Numbered from the stretch's first letter, positions 8,425-16,477 are shown. The stretch is 20,790 bases of DNA from JALHFZ01 sp964483085 (GCA_964483085.1 CAYZZX010000027.1:1-20790); one strand, 5' to 3'. A program made the numbers and translations. Notes: a model not told the origin generated them from the sequence alone.

Positions 8425-10203
8425 CTATCTCTCCCTTCGGGGAGCGATGCGCTCCCGGCAGACGGTCTCCATCCGGTCGAAAAGACGCCGCCTGAGATCG
8501 GCGAAGACTTCCGTCTTCTCGGCGGGGATCTCCCGCAGATGGGTGAGCTCCACCAGTTCGTCAAGTCCCCTGAGAAGGGAGAGAGGGCATCCTCTGTCGA
8601 GGAGCTCCTCGGCCTTTTCATTGAAGCTGAGAAGGAGTCCAAGAATGGCCAGCCCCTTCTCAGGGGGGCAGTAGGAATCGGGGCCGAAGGCACCCTGCTG
8701 GAGGTAGCCGTTTTTAAGCAGGGAGGCCGTGAGGGCCGTGAGTTTCTGATCGTCGGGAAGGACATCCTCTCCCATGAGACGGATGATCTGCTGGATCTTG
8801 TCGTCTTGGGCGAGGATGTCCCGGGCTCTGTCCCGGAGCGTCGCCCATTCGGGGCTCACATTGGCGGCGTACCAATCCTTTACTTCGTCGGCATACTCAC
8901 TGTATGAGTCGATCCAGCTGATGGCCGGAAAGTGGCGGGAGTGGGCGAGCTGCTGATCGAGAGCCCAGAAGCAGCGGATGAACCGCTTCGTGTGCCGGGT
9001 CACCGGCTCGGTGAAGTCCCCTCCGGGAGGGGAGACGGCGCCGATGACGGAGATGCTCCCCGTGGCGCCTCCAAGGGTGACGACCTTTCCCGCCCGCTCG
9101 TAGAACTCGGCGATCCGGGTGGGCAGATAGGCCGGGAACCCTTCTTCTGCGGGGATCTCTCCGAGACGTCCCGAGATCTCCCGAAGGGCCTCGGCCCACC
9201 GGGAGGTGGAGTCGGCCATGAGGGCCACGTCATACCCCATATCCCGGTAGTACTCCGCCATGGTGATTCCCGTGTAGATGGAGGCCTCCCGGGCCGCCAC
9301 GGGCATGTTCGATGTGTTGGCGATGAGGATGGTGCGCTCCATGAGGGGCTTTCCCGAGTGAGGGTCCTCGAGGACGGGAAATTCTTCGAGCACCTGGGTC
9401 ATCTCGTTTCCCCGCTCGCCGCAGCCGATGTAGATCACGATCTGGGCGTCGCTCCATTTCGCGAGCTGGTGCTGGGTCACGGTTTTTCCCGTTCCGAATC
9501 CTCCGGGAATGGCCGCAACGCCCCCCTTTGACAGGGGAAAGAGGCCGTCGATGATCCGCTGCCCCGTGAGAAGAGGTTCGTCGGGAAGCAGCCGCTCCGC
9601 TATGGGCCTCGGGGTGCGCACCGGCCAGCGGCCCAGGAGGGGGATGGAGCGTTCCTTTCCCCGGGCGTCCCGGACGCGGGCCACGGTGGAGGATGCCTTA
9701 TGTAACCCCGCGGGCAGAATGGAGAGGAGCTCCCCCTCCAGCCCCGGCGGGACCATGATCCGGTGCTCCACGAGGGAGGTCTCCTTGATTGAGGCGATGA
9801 CCGTTCCGGCGGTGACCATATCCCCCACTTTTCTGTGAGGGGTGATCTCCCAGGAGGCCTCGGGGTCGAGCTGGGGAACGGAGACTCCCCGGGTGACGAA
9901 GGGGCCTTCCTTCTCGAGGAGCTTTCTGAGGGGGCGCCCGATGCCGTCGAAGATCGACCCCATCAGTCCGGGCCCGAGCTCAATGGAGAGAGGGTAGCCC
10001 GTTCCGGCCACGGGTTCTCCCACCATCAACCCCGCCGTGTTTTCGTAGACCTGGAGGAGGGCGTCCTCTCCGTCGAGGCGGATGATCTCCCCAAGGAGAG
10101 CGAGCTTGCCCACGGAGACCATCTCCCCCATGGCGAAGTTCCGCATCTGTGAGGCGCGGATCACGGGGCCGTTGACCGTGACGATCCGTCCTTCCTTCTT
10201 CAT
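8425..10203 (-). CDS. atpA: V/A-type ATPase catalytic subunit A
   Basis: Catalytic nucleotide-binding subunit of the A3B3 head, 592 aa, normal family length. It binds and hydrolyses (or synthesises) ATP at A-B interfaces. The N-terminal barrel MKKEGRIVTVNGPVIRA is followed by the A-specific insert (about 110-190). The Walker A motif is PGGFGTGKT (233-241, Lys240), and the catalytic glutamate sits in CGERGNEM (Glu263). MADSTSRWAEALREISGRLG and PAYLPTRIAEFYERAG are hallmark A-subunit phrases. The start at 10203 has GAGGA 8 bases upstream and lies 10 bases after the subunit E stop. A longer frame reaching 10347 overlaps E and is rejected. Confidence 0.98.
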   Translation of the reverse strand: MKKEGRIVTVNGPVIRASQMRNFAMGEMVSVGKLALLGEIIRLDGEDALLQVYENTAGLMVGEPVAGTGYPLSIELGPGLMGSIFDGIGRPLRKLLEKEGPFVTRGVSVPQLDPEASWEITPHRKVGDMVTAGTVIASIKETSLVEHRIMVPPGLEGELLSILPAGLHKASSTVARVRDARGKERSIPLLGRWPVRTPRPIAERLLPDEPLLTGQRIIDGLFPLSKGGVAAIPGGFGTGKTVTQHQLAKWSDAQIVIYIGCGERGNEMTQVLEEFPVLEDPHSGKPLMERTILIANTSNMPVAAREASIYTGITMAEYYRDMGYDVALMADSTSRWAEALREISGRLGEIPAEEGFPAYLPTRIAEFYERAGKVVTLGGATGSISVIGAVSPPGGDFTEPVTRHTKRFIRCFWALDQQLAHSRHFPAISWIDSYSEYADEVKDWYAANVSPEWATLRDRARDILAQDDKIQQIIRLMGEDVLPDDQKLTALTASLLKNGYLQQGAFGPDSYCPPEKGLAILGLLLSFNEKAEELLDRGCPLSLLRGLDELVELTHLREIPAEKTEVFADLRRRLFDRMETVCRERIAPRRER

Positions 10204-10213
10204 GACGGGATCC

Positions 10214-10861
10214 TCACAGCACGGGAAGGATACGCTCGGCGAGGGTATCCTTGAGGCCTGAGATGATCTCCTGCCAGTCGGCGGGAGCCCTCCATGAGCC
10301 GTCAGGAGCGGACAGCCAGACTCCTCCCGGTATGGGGGCGGCGTCAATCAGAAAGGTCACTGTCAGATCAGGGCGCTTCTCCCGAATCCGCCCGACGACG
10401 AGCGAACCCAGAGCGAAATCCCCGGAGGAGAGCTGCAGGTTCACAGCGCTTCCCTGAGGGAATTTTTCCGCCGCTTCGAGGGCGAGGCCGGCAAGGATGT
10501 CCGGATATTCCCGTCTGCCGCGAAGATCGATAAGCTCCTGCAGAAGCAGAGTGACCGCCTCGTCGAGGAGGGTATTCTGCAGGCGGAGGCGGTCCTTCGT
10601 CCGGGTTATTTCAGCCTCGGAGATCTGCCGCTTCGAGATCTCCTCCGAACGCTTCACCGCGTCGCCGTGAATCTGGTCCACCATCCGTTCGAGGGATTCG
10701 TTCTGTTCGCTCACCCATTCGTCCGCCTCCCTGCGGGCGGAATCGAGAAGGACCTCCCGCTCGTCGTCCGCTTTCTTAAAGAGCAGATTTTTCAGCGAGG
10801 TCAGTTTTTCAGGATTTTGAACCTTGTGTTTCCGGCTCTCATCGGGAAGGGTACCGGTCAT
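10214..10861 (-). CDS. atpE: V/A-type ATPase peripheral-stalk subunit E
   Basis: A 215-aa protein forming, with the small H/G-type subunit, the stator stalk that ties the A3B3 head to subunit I. The N-terminal two thirds are charged and helical (KKADDEREVLLDSARREADE, then ERMVDQIHGDAVKRSEEISK). This matches the long coiled coil of E subunits. A globular C-terminal part follows (PDLTVTFLIDAAPIPGGVWL). The ATG overlaps the subunit F stop as ATGA, so translation is coupled, and GGAG lies about 11 bases upstream. Sequence conservation in this family is low. The call rests on length, coiled-coil pattern, C-terminal domain and operon position. Confidence 0.88.
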   Translation of the reverse strand: MTGTLPDESRKHKVQNPEKLTSLKNLLFKKADDEREVLLDSARREADEWVSEQNESLERMVDQIHGDAVKRSEEISKRQISEAEITRTKDRLRLQNTLLDEAVTLLLQELIDLRGRREYPDILAGLALEAAEKFPQGSAVNLQLSSGDFALGSLVVGRIREKRPDLTVTFLIDAAPIPGGVWLSAPDGSWRAPADWQEIISGLKDTLAERILPVL

Positions 10862-11172
10862 TCTATTCTCACTCCAATCGCATCGCGGATGTACCGCGTC
10901 AAAAAGTCACTTTTTCTTCTGCTTCCGTGCCGGTCGGGGATTTCCACCAGGAGAGGAGGTTCGTCCCGCTCCCGGAGGGACTTCACGAGGGCGGGCACCT
11001 CGGAAGCGGCCTTCTCGGTGATCACGAGAATTCCAACATCCGTCTTGTTCGTCAGCACGTCCTCGATGGCCTCCGCAGTCTCCTCGGGTCCGTGGACTAT
11101 CACCCCGCGAATGCCTGCAAGACGGAGCAGCACAAGGCTGTCGTGGTTGTCGCTCACCAGAAATCCCCTCAT
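10858..11172 (-). CDS. atpF: V/A-type ATPase central-shaft subunit F
   Basis: A small 104-aa Rossmann-like subunit that binds subunit D in the rotating shaft and can influence ATPase activity. The pattern fits the family: MRGFLVSDNHDSLVLLRLAG, then VGILVITEKAASEV (the conserved I-L-I-T-E region), then PPLLVEIPDRHG. Length is normal. It starts 14 bases after the subunit K stop with AGAAGG very close to the ATG. It overlaps the next gene (E) by 4 bases. Confidence 0.93.
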   Translation of the reverse strand: MRGFLVSDNHDSLVLLRLAGIRGVIVHGPEETAEAIEDVLTNKTDVGILVITEKAASEVPALVKSLRERDEPPLLVEIPDRHGSRRKSDFLTRYIRDAIGVRIE

Positions 11173-11185
11173 GGCCTTCTTACGC

Positions 11186-11599
11186 CTACAGCTTGCCCAG
11201 GATCAGCAGAGAGACGATAACTCCGTAAATGGCGATTCCCTCGGCCAGACCAAGGTAGATGAGTGTTGTTCCCAGCATTTCCGGCTTTTCCCCCACCACG
11301 CCCAGGGCCGCTGCGCCCACCACCGCGACGGCGATGCCCGCTCCGAGGCAGGCCAGCCCCGTGGCGAGGCTCGCTCCCAGAAGGCCGAGTCCCGACGCGC
11401 TGCTTTCGGCTCCGGCCTCGGCCGCCGCCGAGAGATTCGGCATAATTGTGAGAATAAGGGCGAAGGTGATGAGGGCGAGCAGGGCCGCCGATGCCCCTCC
11501 GAGAATTTTGCGGCCGTGGGCCGTCTTCCGGCCCCGCAGAATGCAACCGGCGGTGCAGGTGAGTATCGTTCCCGCTGTCAAAAGCACAAGTCCCGTCAT
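11186..11599 (-). CDS. atpK: V/A-type ATPase rotor-ring subunit K (proteolipid)
   Basis: The membrane ring subunit that carries ions across the bilayer, 137 aa. Four hydrophobic segments are visible at about 2-21, 32-53, 70-99 and 107-134. The last two form the conserved hairpin (LGAGIAVAVVGAAALG, then LAEGIAIYGVIVSLLIL). Glu120 is the expected ion-binding carboxylate. The first pair looks like an N-terminal extension of the kind I recall from clostridial-type K subunits, not a second ion-binding hairpin, because it has no carboxylate. Whether the ring moves H+ or Na+ cannot be decided by eye. AGGAGG lies 8 bases before the ATG. The gene begins 13 bases after the subunit I stop. Confidence 0.94.
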   Translation of the reverse strand: MTGLVLLTAGTILTCTAGCILRGRKTAHGRKILGGASAALLALITFALILTIMPNLSAAAEAGAESSASGLGLLGASLATGLACLGAGIAVAVVGAAALGVVGEKPEMLGTTLIYLGLAEGIAIYGVIVSLLILGKL

Positions 11600-11612
11600 G
11601 GGAATTCCTCCT

Positions 11613-13569
11613 CTAATCGTTTGGTTTCCGGTTCCAGGTGACCGGGGTGAAGGGGTGTCCCCCTCCCTGGAAGAACTTGCTGAAAAATTCGTAGTACTCG
11701 AGCCGCAGGGTCTGGATGAAGACGATCAGTCCCTCCAGCCCCACGATGACCAGGTTTCCCAACACAAGAATCACCGTCTGGAAAAAGGGCCCTCCGGGAA
11801 GGGAGCGGACCATATCGCTCAGCATGAAGACTGCCGCGGACAACCCCGCGTGGTTCATGGCGAATGCGGCCAGCCGCACAAAGGAGGCCGTATTGCTCAG
11901 AAAGGAGAGGAGGCCGTGAAAAACGGTGAAGGTGTGCACTACTCCGCCCACCTCGTCTTCCCGTGGGCCGAAGATCGCCCGATCGAGAACCGAGCTGAAG
12001 AGCATCACCAGAAAGAGCCCTCCCAGCAGGAAGTAGAGGGCCTTCGGAGGAGAACTTCCTGTAAAGACCATGGCCGCGCTCAACGCAGCAACCCAGTAGA
12101 AGAGCAGCCCGGTAATTCCCTCGCCGTCGAAGAGCATCTTCCCGATCTGCCCCTTTCGGTGGAGGGCGATAATGTTCAGCAGAATGCCCAGGCTCAAAAA
12201 GACCACACCCACAAAAAGAGACGTGGCGATGAGATTTGAGATCCCCTCCATGGGGGAGATCCACAGGGAGGGAAGGATATTCTCCGAGCCGAAGACGCTT
12301 CCGTAGAGAAAGCCGAAAACCATGGCCGAATAGCCGGCCATGCGGATTACCGAGGCGAAGGCTTTTTTCATAATTCCCCTTCGCTGGAGATACCAGGCTC
12401 CCAGGGCGAGAAGAAAACCGTGCCCCACGTCGCCGAACATGAAGCCGAAGAAGAGGCAAAAGCTCAGGCCCACGAGGGCGGACGGGTCCGTCTCGCCGTA
12501 GGAGGGGAGGCTGTAGAGGGAGACGATCTCCTGAAAGCTTCGAACGAAAAAGTTATTCTTCAAGAGCGTCGGAAGCTTCTTTCCTCGCTTTTCAAGGGCG
12601 GCCGCTTCTTCCGTGAGGAGGAGGGTGTTGGGGCCGAGTTGCTCCACCGCTCCGGCGATCTTGGGCAGCGTCGGGGCGGGGACGACTCCCGACAGAATGA
12701 AGATGCCGCTCAGTTCCCCCCGCTTCTGGCAGAGGGTGTACACCCTCTGAAGGGAGCTGACCGCATAGTAGAGGTTCTCCAGATTCCCCCGGTGACGGTC
12801 GAGGTAGTTCTTGGGTGCCTCCTGCAGCCCCCGGATCGCCCGATCTGAATCCCGCACTCGCTCCCGGAGCCTGCCCAGCATATCTTCTCCCGCTCCCTCG
12901 AACATTTCGGCGAGGGAGTATTCCTTCAGATAGACGGAGCGGAAGAGCTTCTCGGCGTCGGGTTGGTATTCCTTTGAGCAGAAGATCACCGCCAGAACGT
13001 TCCCTTTCTCCTCCACGGCAGGGTAGACGAGCAGCGGAGTGACATTGGCCATCTCCTTGAGGCGTCGGTAGTTGTCGGCGCTCAATCGCCCGAAGGTGAT
13101 GTGGAGATATTTCGTCTTCAGGGTCTCCTCCACGTCCCGGTCGGCCGCCGCCAACGCATCCAGAAAGGCGGCCGCTGCCAGCAGTTTTTCTCGCTCCTCC
13201 TTGAGGACCTCCGCCCGTTTCTTCCAGATGAGGATTTTTTTCGCCGTATCCTGCACTCCATCNNNNNNNNNNCTTCGCCTCCTCGAAGGAGAGGCGGGGG
13301 TAGGAGGTGCGGGGCTCTTCGGCGGGTAATTCGGCCCCCGCAGCCTTCCAGACGGAGAGGAGCGTCTCAAGCAGTGTGTCGTAGGGGTTTTTTCCAAAAG
13401 TAGCGATGCGGGATCTTCCTGCTCCGGCCAGGGCGGCCGGACGTTTCTCAAGAGAATACTCCAGAGGCACCGGCTCAAAATTGCCCAGAGTGAGCAGTTC
13501 GGCGGCGAGGGGCTCGATCTCCTCCCGGGGCCCTATGAACGATATTCCCATCATTTCTACGACGGCCAT
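11613..13569 (-). CDS. atpI: V/A-type ATPase membrane subunit I (interrupted by assembly gap)
   Basis: The stator membrane subunit holding the ion half-channels, about 650 aa once the gap is bridged. The N-terminal part (MAVVEMMGISFIGPREEIEP) is soluble. After the gap come a coiled coil (KKRAEVLKEEREKL) and about seven membrane segments. GFMFGDVGHG and SFVRLAAFAMNHAGLS, with the essential arginine, are diagnostic. The start overlaps the end of subunit C by 13 bases and has GGGGAG upstream. Ten Ns at 13263-13272 split the reading frame: the two halves are in frames differing by one base, which is explained if the true gap is a multiple of three. I therefore treat it as one intact gene, not a pseudogene. 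A real frameshift cannot be excluded from this assembly. Confidence 0.9.
13263..13272. other. Assembly gap (10 Ns) inside subunit I
   Basis: Ten undetermined bases fall between codons for EEAK on one side and DGVQDTAKK on the other. The placeholder size is not a multiple of three, so it breaks the frame artificially. Confidence 0.98.
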
Positions 13570-14678
13570 GAAGCTTCTCCCCTTTCAGACTGCAGAAGGG
13601 AGGACGAACCGGGAGAGATGAGAAACTCCAGGGCCTTCTTCTGGTCATAGTGATAGCGTACACCCTCTATTATGGTGAACAAATCCTTCACCTCGAGCTC
13701 CTTCAGGGTGAGGTAGGCGAGGACTACGTGAACCCCCGACGTGCCTGAGGAGAAAATTTTCGTCGCCGTCTTCCGGAGAAAGCGGTAGAGATTGTGCTCC
13801 AGCCTCATTTCGTAGATCTCTATCTCTTCTTCTTGGTGAATATGAAATGCCTCTCCGTACACGCTCTGGGAGAGGAGATCCACGAGGGTGGGGATATCGG
13901 GAGCGAAGGCAAAGCTGCTCAGAGTCTTGAAGGAGAGCCGATGGCGTACGGGGAGGGTGATGCTCAGCGCCTCCTCCGACGACATGGCGAAAAATCGCCT
14001 TCCCCGGTAGATCAGATAGAGATTGATGAGGTCCGCCCGGGTACCGAAGAGCGCGCGGACTCCCCGTCCTTCGCTGCCGGAAAGCTTTTTTCCGGCGGAC
14101 AGGATGCGGGTGAGAAAGAAGCTGTCCACGGCCATATTCGCCCGGAAGAGATTCTTTCCCTCTTTTTCCGCCCGCCTCAGAGGTTCGGCGAGGACCTCCC
14201 GAAGGGCGGATCCCTCGAAGGCGGCCAGAACATCCCGGAAGGTTCGGGATGCGAAGAGCTTCTCCCGGTCGATGAGGGTAATGGGAACGGACGCCGCCCG
14301 GGAGCGCAGAGCATCCCGGCTGCCTTGTTTTGTGGCGATAATGCGGAGCATCCCCTTGATGATATCCTCGTCGAAACGCTCCCCCCAGGTCTGCAGAAGC
14401 ACTGTTCGCTCGGGACCGAGATGCTGACAGAAGGGGATTTCCTCAAGGATGGGGATGACGGAGAGAATCTCTTCCAGCTCTCTGCGGTGCATTCTCTCCG
14501 GGAAGAGGGCGGCGAGATGAGGGCGGTAGGCCTCCGTTCGGGCGAGGTAGGTGGCGATCTCTCCCACCGTTTCGCACTCGAGAAGCCGCGAATAGTCAGA
14601 AGAGGAAAGCAGCCTCCCCCGGTATATCCGGGCCTTTGCCGTGACGGCAGCCCGCTCTCCCACGGCGAAAACGGACAC
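13557..14678 (-). CDS. atpC: V/A-type ATPase subunit C (d/AC39-type)
   Basis: A funnel-shaped coupling subunit that connects the central shaft to the K ring, 373 aa. Recognisable features are VTAKARIYRGRLLSSSDYSR near the N-terminus (family pattern for the first helix and the L-L-x-Y/L region), repeated R-R-x-L-E and Y-L-x-R segments, and LINLYLIYRGRRFF, typical of the AC39 fold. The start is a GTG at 14678, directly after the TGA of the upstream gene, with AGGAGG about 8 bases ahead, so it is coupled. The end overlaps subunit I by 13 bases. In most operons C sits after E; here it precedes I. Confidence 0.93.
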   Translation of the reverse strand: MSVFAVGERAAVTAKARIYRGRLLSSSDYSRLLECETVGEIATYLARTEAYRPHLAALFPERMHRRELEEILSVIPILEEIPFCQHLGPERTVLLQTWGERFDEDIIKGMLRIIATKQGSRDALRSRAASVPITLIDREKLFASRTFRDVLAAFEGSALREVLAEPLRRAEKEGKNLFRANMAVDSFFLTRILSAGKKLSGSEGRGVRALFGTRADLINLYLIYRGRRFFAMSSEEALSITLPVRHRLSFKTLSSFAFAPDIPTLVDLLSQSVYGEAFHIHQEEEIEIYEMRLEHNLYRFLRKTATKIFSSGTSGVHVVLAYLTLKELEVKDLFTIIEGVRYHYDQKKALEFLISPGSSSLLQSERGEASWPS

Positions 14679-15017
14679 TCAGGCCCCTCCTTTTTTTCCG
14701 TACAGCTCCGCTATCTCTGCGGCGAGGGCCGCAACGATGGAGGGAGCTTTTTCGGCGAACTGATCCGTCATTTTTTGCCGTACCTGAAGCCCCATATTGG
14801 AGATCTGGGTCGCTTCCAGCTCGGCGGAGTGGTGAGCCGACTCCACGATAGCCCTGGCCTGGGCATGGGCGGCGTCGAGGCGGGCTTCCTGGTCAGCGGA
14901 GAACTTGTCGCGGGTCTCTCGAAGGAGGTCAGAAGCCTTCCGCTTCGCTCTTTCCACAGAATCAACCGCTTCATCCTCGGCGGACAGCAGTGCGGTCAGT
15001 ACTTCGGCAAGATTCAT
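14679..15017 (-). CDS. V/A-type ATPase peripheral-stalk subunit H/G-type
   Basis: A short 112-aa, Ala/Glu/Lys-rich helical protein (SVERAKRKASDLLRETRDKF, ARLDAAHAQARAIVESAHHS). It matches the small stalk subunit (AhaH in archaea, NtpF in Enterococcus) that pairs with subunit E as a coiled coil. The position between D and C and the lack of any membrane segment support this. The ATG at 15017 overlaps the D stop as ATGA. Primary sequence conservation is weak, so the call depends on composition, length and context. The complex needs one such subunit and no other candidate is present. Confidence 0.8.
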   Translation of the reverse strand: MNLAEVLTALLSAEDEAVDSVERAKRKASDLLRETRDKFSADQEARLDAAHAQARAIVESAHHSAELEATQISNMGLQVRQKMTDQFAEKAPSIVAALAAEIAELYGKKGGA

Positions 15018-15634
15018 GATCCTTCTCCTCCTTTCTGGGCCATCTTCATTCTGATGAAATCCTCCCGGTCGTTTTCCTCCAGAACATTGGCGATCCAGAG
15101 CAGAGTTTTCTTCTGAGAGGGAATAACAACCTTCTCGAGGGCGTTCACCCTCCGTAAGGTCTTGCGGATCTGCACGGCCAGGCGATACACGGTGGTCTCC
15201 ACCTCCGCCAGGCGGGCGATGAGGGAGAGGACCGTTCGGGCGCGAAGATAGGCGCTGTCAAGCACGCCCGAGGTGCCGTGAAAAGAGTAGCACGGTTCGG
15301 GTGGCTTTTCGATTGGGTCGACCCTCGGAATCTCCACTCCCATCACGGAGTGAAGGCGGATGGTGAAATCCGTGACCTCGGGGACGGCGTGAGACAGCTC
15401 CTCCACGTTGTCGATGCCGAGGGAGAGCCCCGCCATCTGGAGGCTGAAATAGGCCTCGGAGAAAACCTCCTCAAGGGCACGCTGTACCTCTCGCGCCTCA
15501 TCGATCTTTCCCATGAGCTCCATGAGAAGGATGGTGCGCTTCTGCTCGAGAATGTCATGACCCTTCTCAGCGAGTTTCAGCGACGAGGCGACCTTCACCA
15601 TATTTCCCCGGGTGGGGGCTATTTTTGTGCTCAT
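15014..15634 (-). CDS. atpD: V/A-type ATPase central-shaft subunit D
   Basis: The rotating axle of the head, 206 aa, normal length. The opening is diagnostic: IAPTRGNMVKVASSLKLAEK, then GHDILEQKRTILLMELM. The C-terminal helix NALEKVVIPSQKKTLLWIAN is equally typical. The start at 15634 has GGAGG about 10 bases upstream. It is the first gene of the operon, about 48 bases downstream of the predicted transcription start. This placement is unusual, because D normally closes V-type operons after A and B. Confidence 0.97.
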   Translation of the reverse strand: MSTKIAPTRGNMVKVASSLKLAEKGHDILEQKRTILLMELMGKIDEAREVQRALEEVFSEAYFSLQMAGLSLGIDNVEELSHAVPEVTDFTIRLHSVMGVEIPRVDPIEKPPEPCYSFHGTSGVLDSAYLRARTVLSLIARLAEVETTVYRLAVQIRKTLRRVNALEKVVIPSQKKTLLWIANVLEENDREDFIRMKMAQKGGEGS

Positions 15635-15688
15635 TTGTGGGGGTCCTCCATAAAGCGCAGAATGCAGCTATTTTCTTAAATTGTCAAT

Positions 15689-15717
15689 ATAATACGGCTT
15701 TTTCGCCGAATTGTCAA
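15689..15717 (-). promoter_or_regulatory. Sigma70-type promoter of the V-ATPase operon
   Basis: Read on the minus strand, TTGACA (15717-15712) is followed after exactly 17 bp by TATTAT (15694-15689). Transcription would start near 15682, giving a leader of about 48 bases to the subunit D ATG. The 17-bp spacer contains an inverted repeat CGGC-GAAAAA-GCCG. Confidence 0.75.
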
Positions 15718-15720
15718 GTC

Positions 15721-15765
15721 TGTGGAAACAAAATATGAGAAAAATATATTGTGTGGAAACAATAT
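15721..15765. promoter_or_regulatory. Palindrome plus 31-bp-spaced repeat upstream of the V-ATPase promoter
   Basis: ATATTGT-N6-ACAATAT (15746-15765) is a perfect 7-bp inverted repeat with a 6-bp spacer. Its core TGTGGAAACA (15752-15761) recurs at 15721-15730, exactly 31 bp away, with only one half-site well kept. Relative to the predicted V-ATPase start the centres fall near -73 and -42, on one helix face and at a typical activator distance. The bound protein is unknown. Confidence 0.5.
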
Positions 15766-15834
15766 CAAGGGAGACGGAGAGAAGGGTATTCCAAAGTATA
15801 ACGATGCGAGGAAGAATGGCATTGTATCGAGAGA

Positions 15835-15863
15835 TTGACGATCAACTCCAGTTATATTATACT
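15835..15863 (+). promoter_or_regulatory. Sigma70-type promoter of mazEF
   Basis: TTGACG (15835-15840), a 17-bp spacer and TATACT (15858-15863) point at mazE, with a start near 15870 and a leader of about 30 bases. The -10 lies inside the 30-bp palindrome described separately. Confidence 0.65.
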
Positions 15864-15879
15864 TATGTATAATATAACT
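15850..15879. promoter_or_regulatory. mazEF operator: 13-bp perfect inverted repeat
   Basis: AGTTATATTATAC (15850-15862) is followed by TTAT and its exact reverse complement (15867-15879). The palindrome covers the mazEF -10 and start region. Toxin-antitoxin promoters of this type are usually autorepressed by the antitoxin or by the complex, so this is the likely MazE binding site. Confidence 0.65.
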
Positions 15880-15902
15880 CTTTCTGTGAGAGGAGTAAGA
15901 AG

Positions 15903-16154
15903 ATGACCGTCACTACTCTGCGCAAAGTGGGAGGCTCGGTGATGCTGACCATCTCCCCGGCCCTTCTGGCCCAGCTCGACCTCGGGCCTGATTCTTCCGT
16001 CCGGCTGACCCTCGAGGAGGGGCGGCTCGTCATCGAACCCCATCGTCCGAAATATACCCTGTCCGGTCTTCTCGCCGCTTCCGATTTTTCTTCCCGGGAG
16101 GAAGAAGATAAGGAATGGCTTGACGCTCCCGCGGCCGGAAGGGAACTGCTGTGA
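15903..16154 (+). CDS. mazE: MazE/ChpS-type antitoxin (AbrB-fold)
   Basis: An 83-aa antitoxin expected to bind and neutralise the MazF-type toxin encoded next, and to repress the operon. The N-terminal half is an AbrB/SpoVT-type swapped-hairpin DNA-binding domain: LRKVGGSVMLTISPALLAQL, then L-x-x-G-x-x-V-x-L and GRLVIEPHRPKYTL. The C-terminal part is acidic (SSREEEDKEWLDAPAAGREL), as expected for the flexible toxin-binding tail. AGAGGAG lies upstream of the ATG. The stop overlaps the start of the toxin gene as GTGA, a usual arrangement for these pairs. The start follows a strong promoter and a perfect palindrome. Confidence 0.9.
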   Translation: MTVTTLRKVGGSVMLTISPALLAQLDLGPDSSVRLTLEEGRLVIEPHRPKYTLSGLLAASDFSSREEEDKEWLDAPAAGRELL

Positions 16155-16477
16155 AGCGCGGCGACATCTATTCGGTCTCTCTGGACCCCGCCTCGGGTCA
16201 TGAGCAGAAGGGGTTCCGCCCGGTGATCATCCTGTCCCCCGAGGAGTTCAACAGAGTGACAGGCGTGCCCGTCGTGCTGCCCATAACGTCGGGGGGAGAG
16301 TTCGCCCGGAGAAACGGCTTCGCGGTGATTCTTACGGGAATAGAGACGACGGGGATCATCCGGTGCGATCAGCCCCGTTCCCTCGATCTCAGGGCCAGGA
16401 GAGGAAAAAAGATCGGAGAAGTTTCTCCGGAAATACTGAACGAGGTTATGGCGAAGGTCCTGACAATTTTCGAGTAA
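16151..16477 (+). CDS. mazF: MazF/ChpB-type endoribonuclease toxin
   Basis: A 108-aa toxin that would cleave mRNA at short sequence-specific sites when not bound by its antitoxin. Family motifs are complete: KRGDIYSVSLDPASGHEQKG with the catalytic-region arginine, RPVIILSPEEFN, VVLPITSGGEFARRNGFAV, and TTGIIRCDQPRSLDLRARRG carrying the conserved T-x-G and D-Q-P-R segments. It looks closer to ChpB/PemK-like members than to short MazF. The start is GTG at 16151, overlapping the mazE stop. It appears intact, so the locus is probably functional. The cleavage specificity cannot be read from sequence. Confidence 0.93.
   Translation: MKRGDIYSVSLDPASGHEQKGFRPVIILSPEEFNRVTGVPVVLPITSGGEFARRNGFAVILTGIETTGIIRCDQPRSLDLRARRGKKIGEVSPEILNEVMAKVLTIFE

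Noticed and set aside
11186..11599. Sodium specificity of the K ring
   Set aside because: The carboxylate Glu120 is clear, but the additional ligands that would distinguish Na+ from H+ cannot be assigned by eye. The adjacent nhaC is only circumstantial.
13794..15116. 440-aa plus-strand open frame opposite ATPase subunits C, H and D
   Set aside because: Antisense shadow of three well-identified, tightly packed genes.
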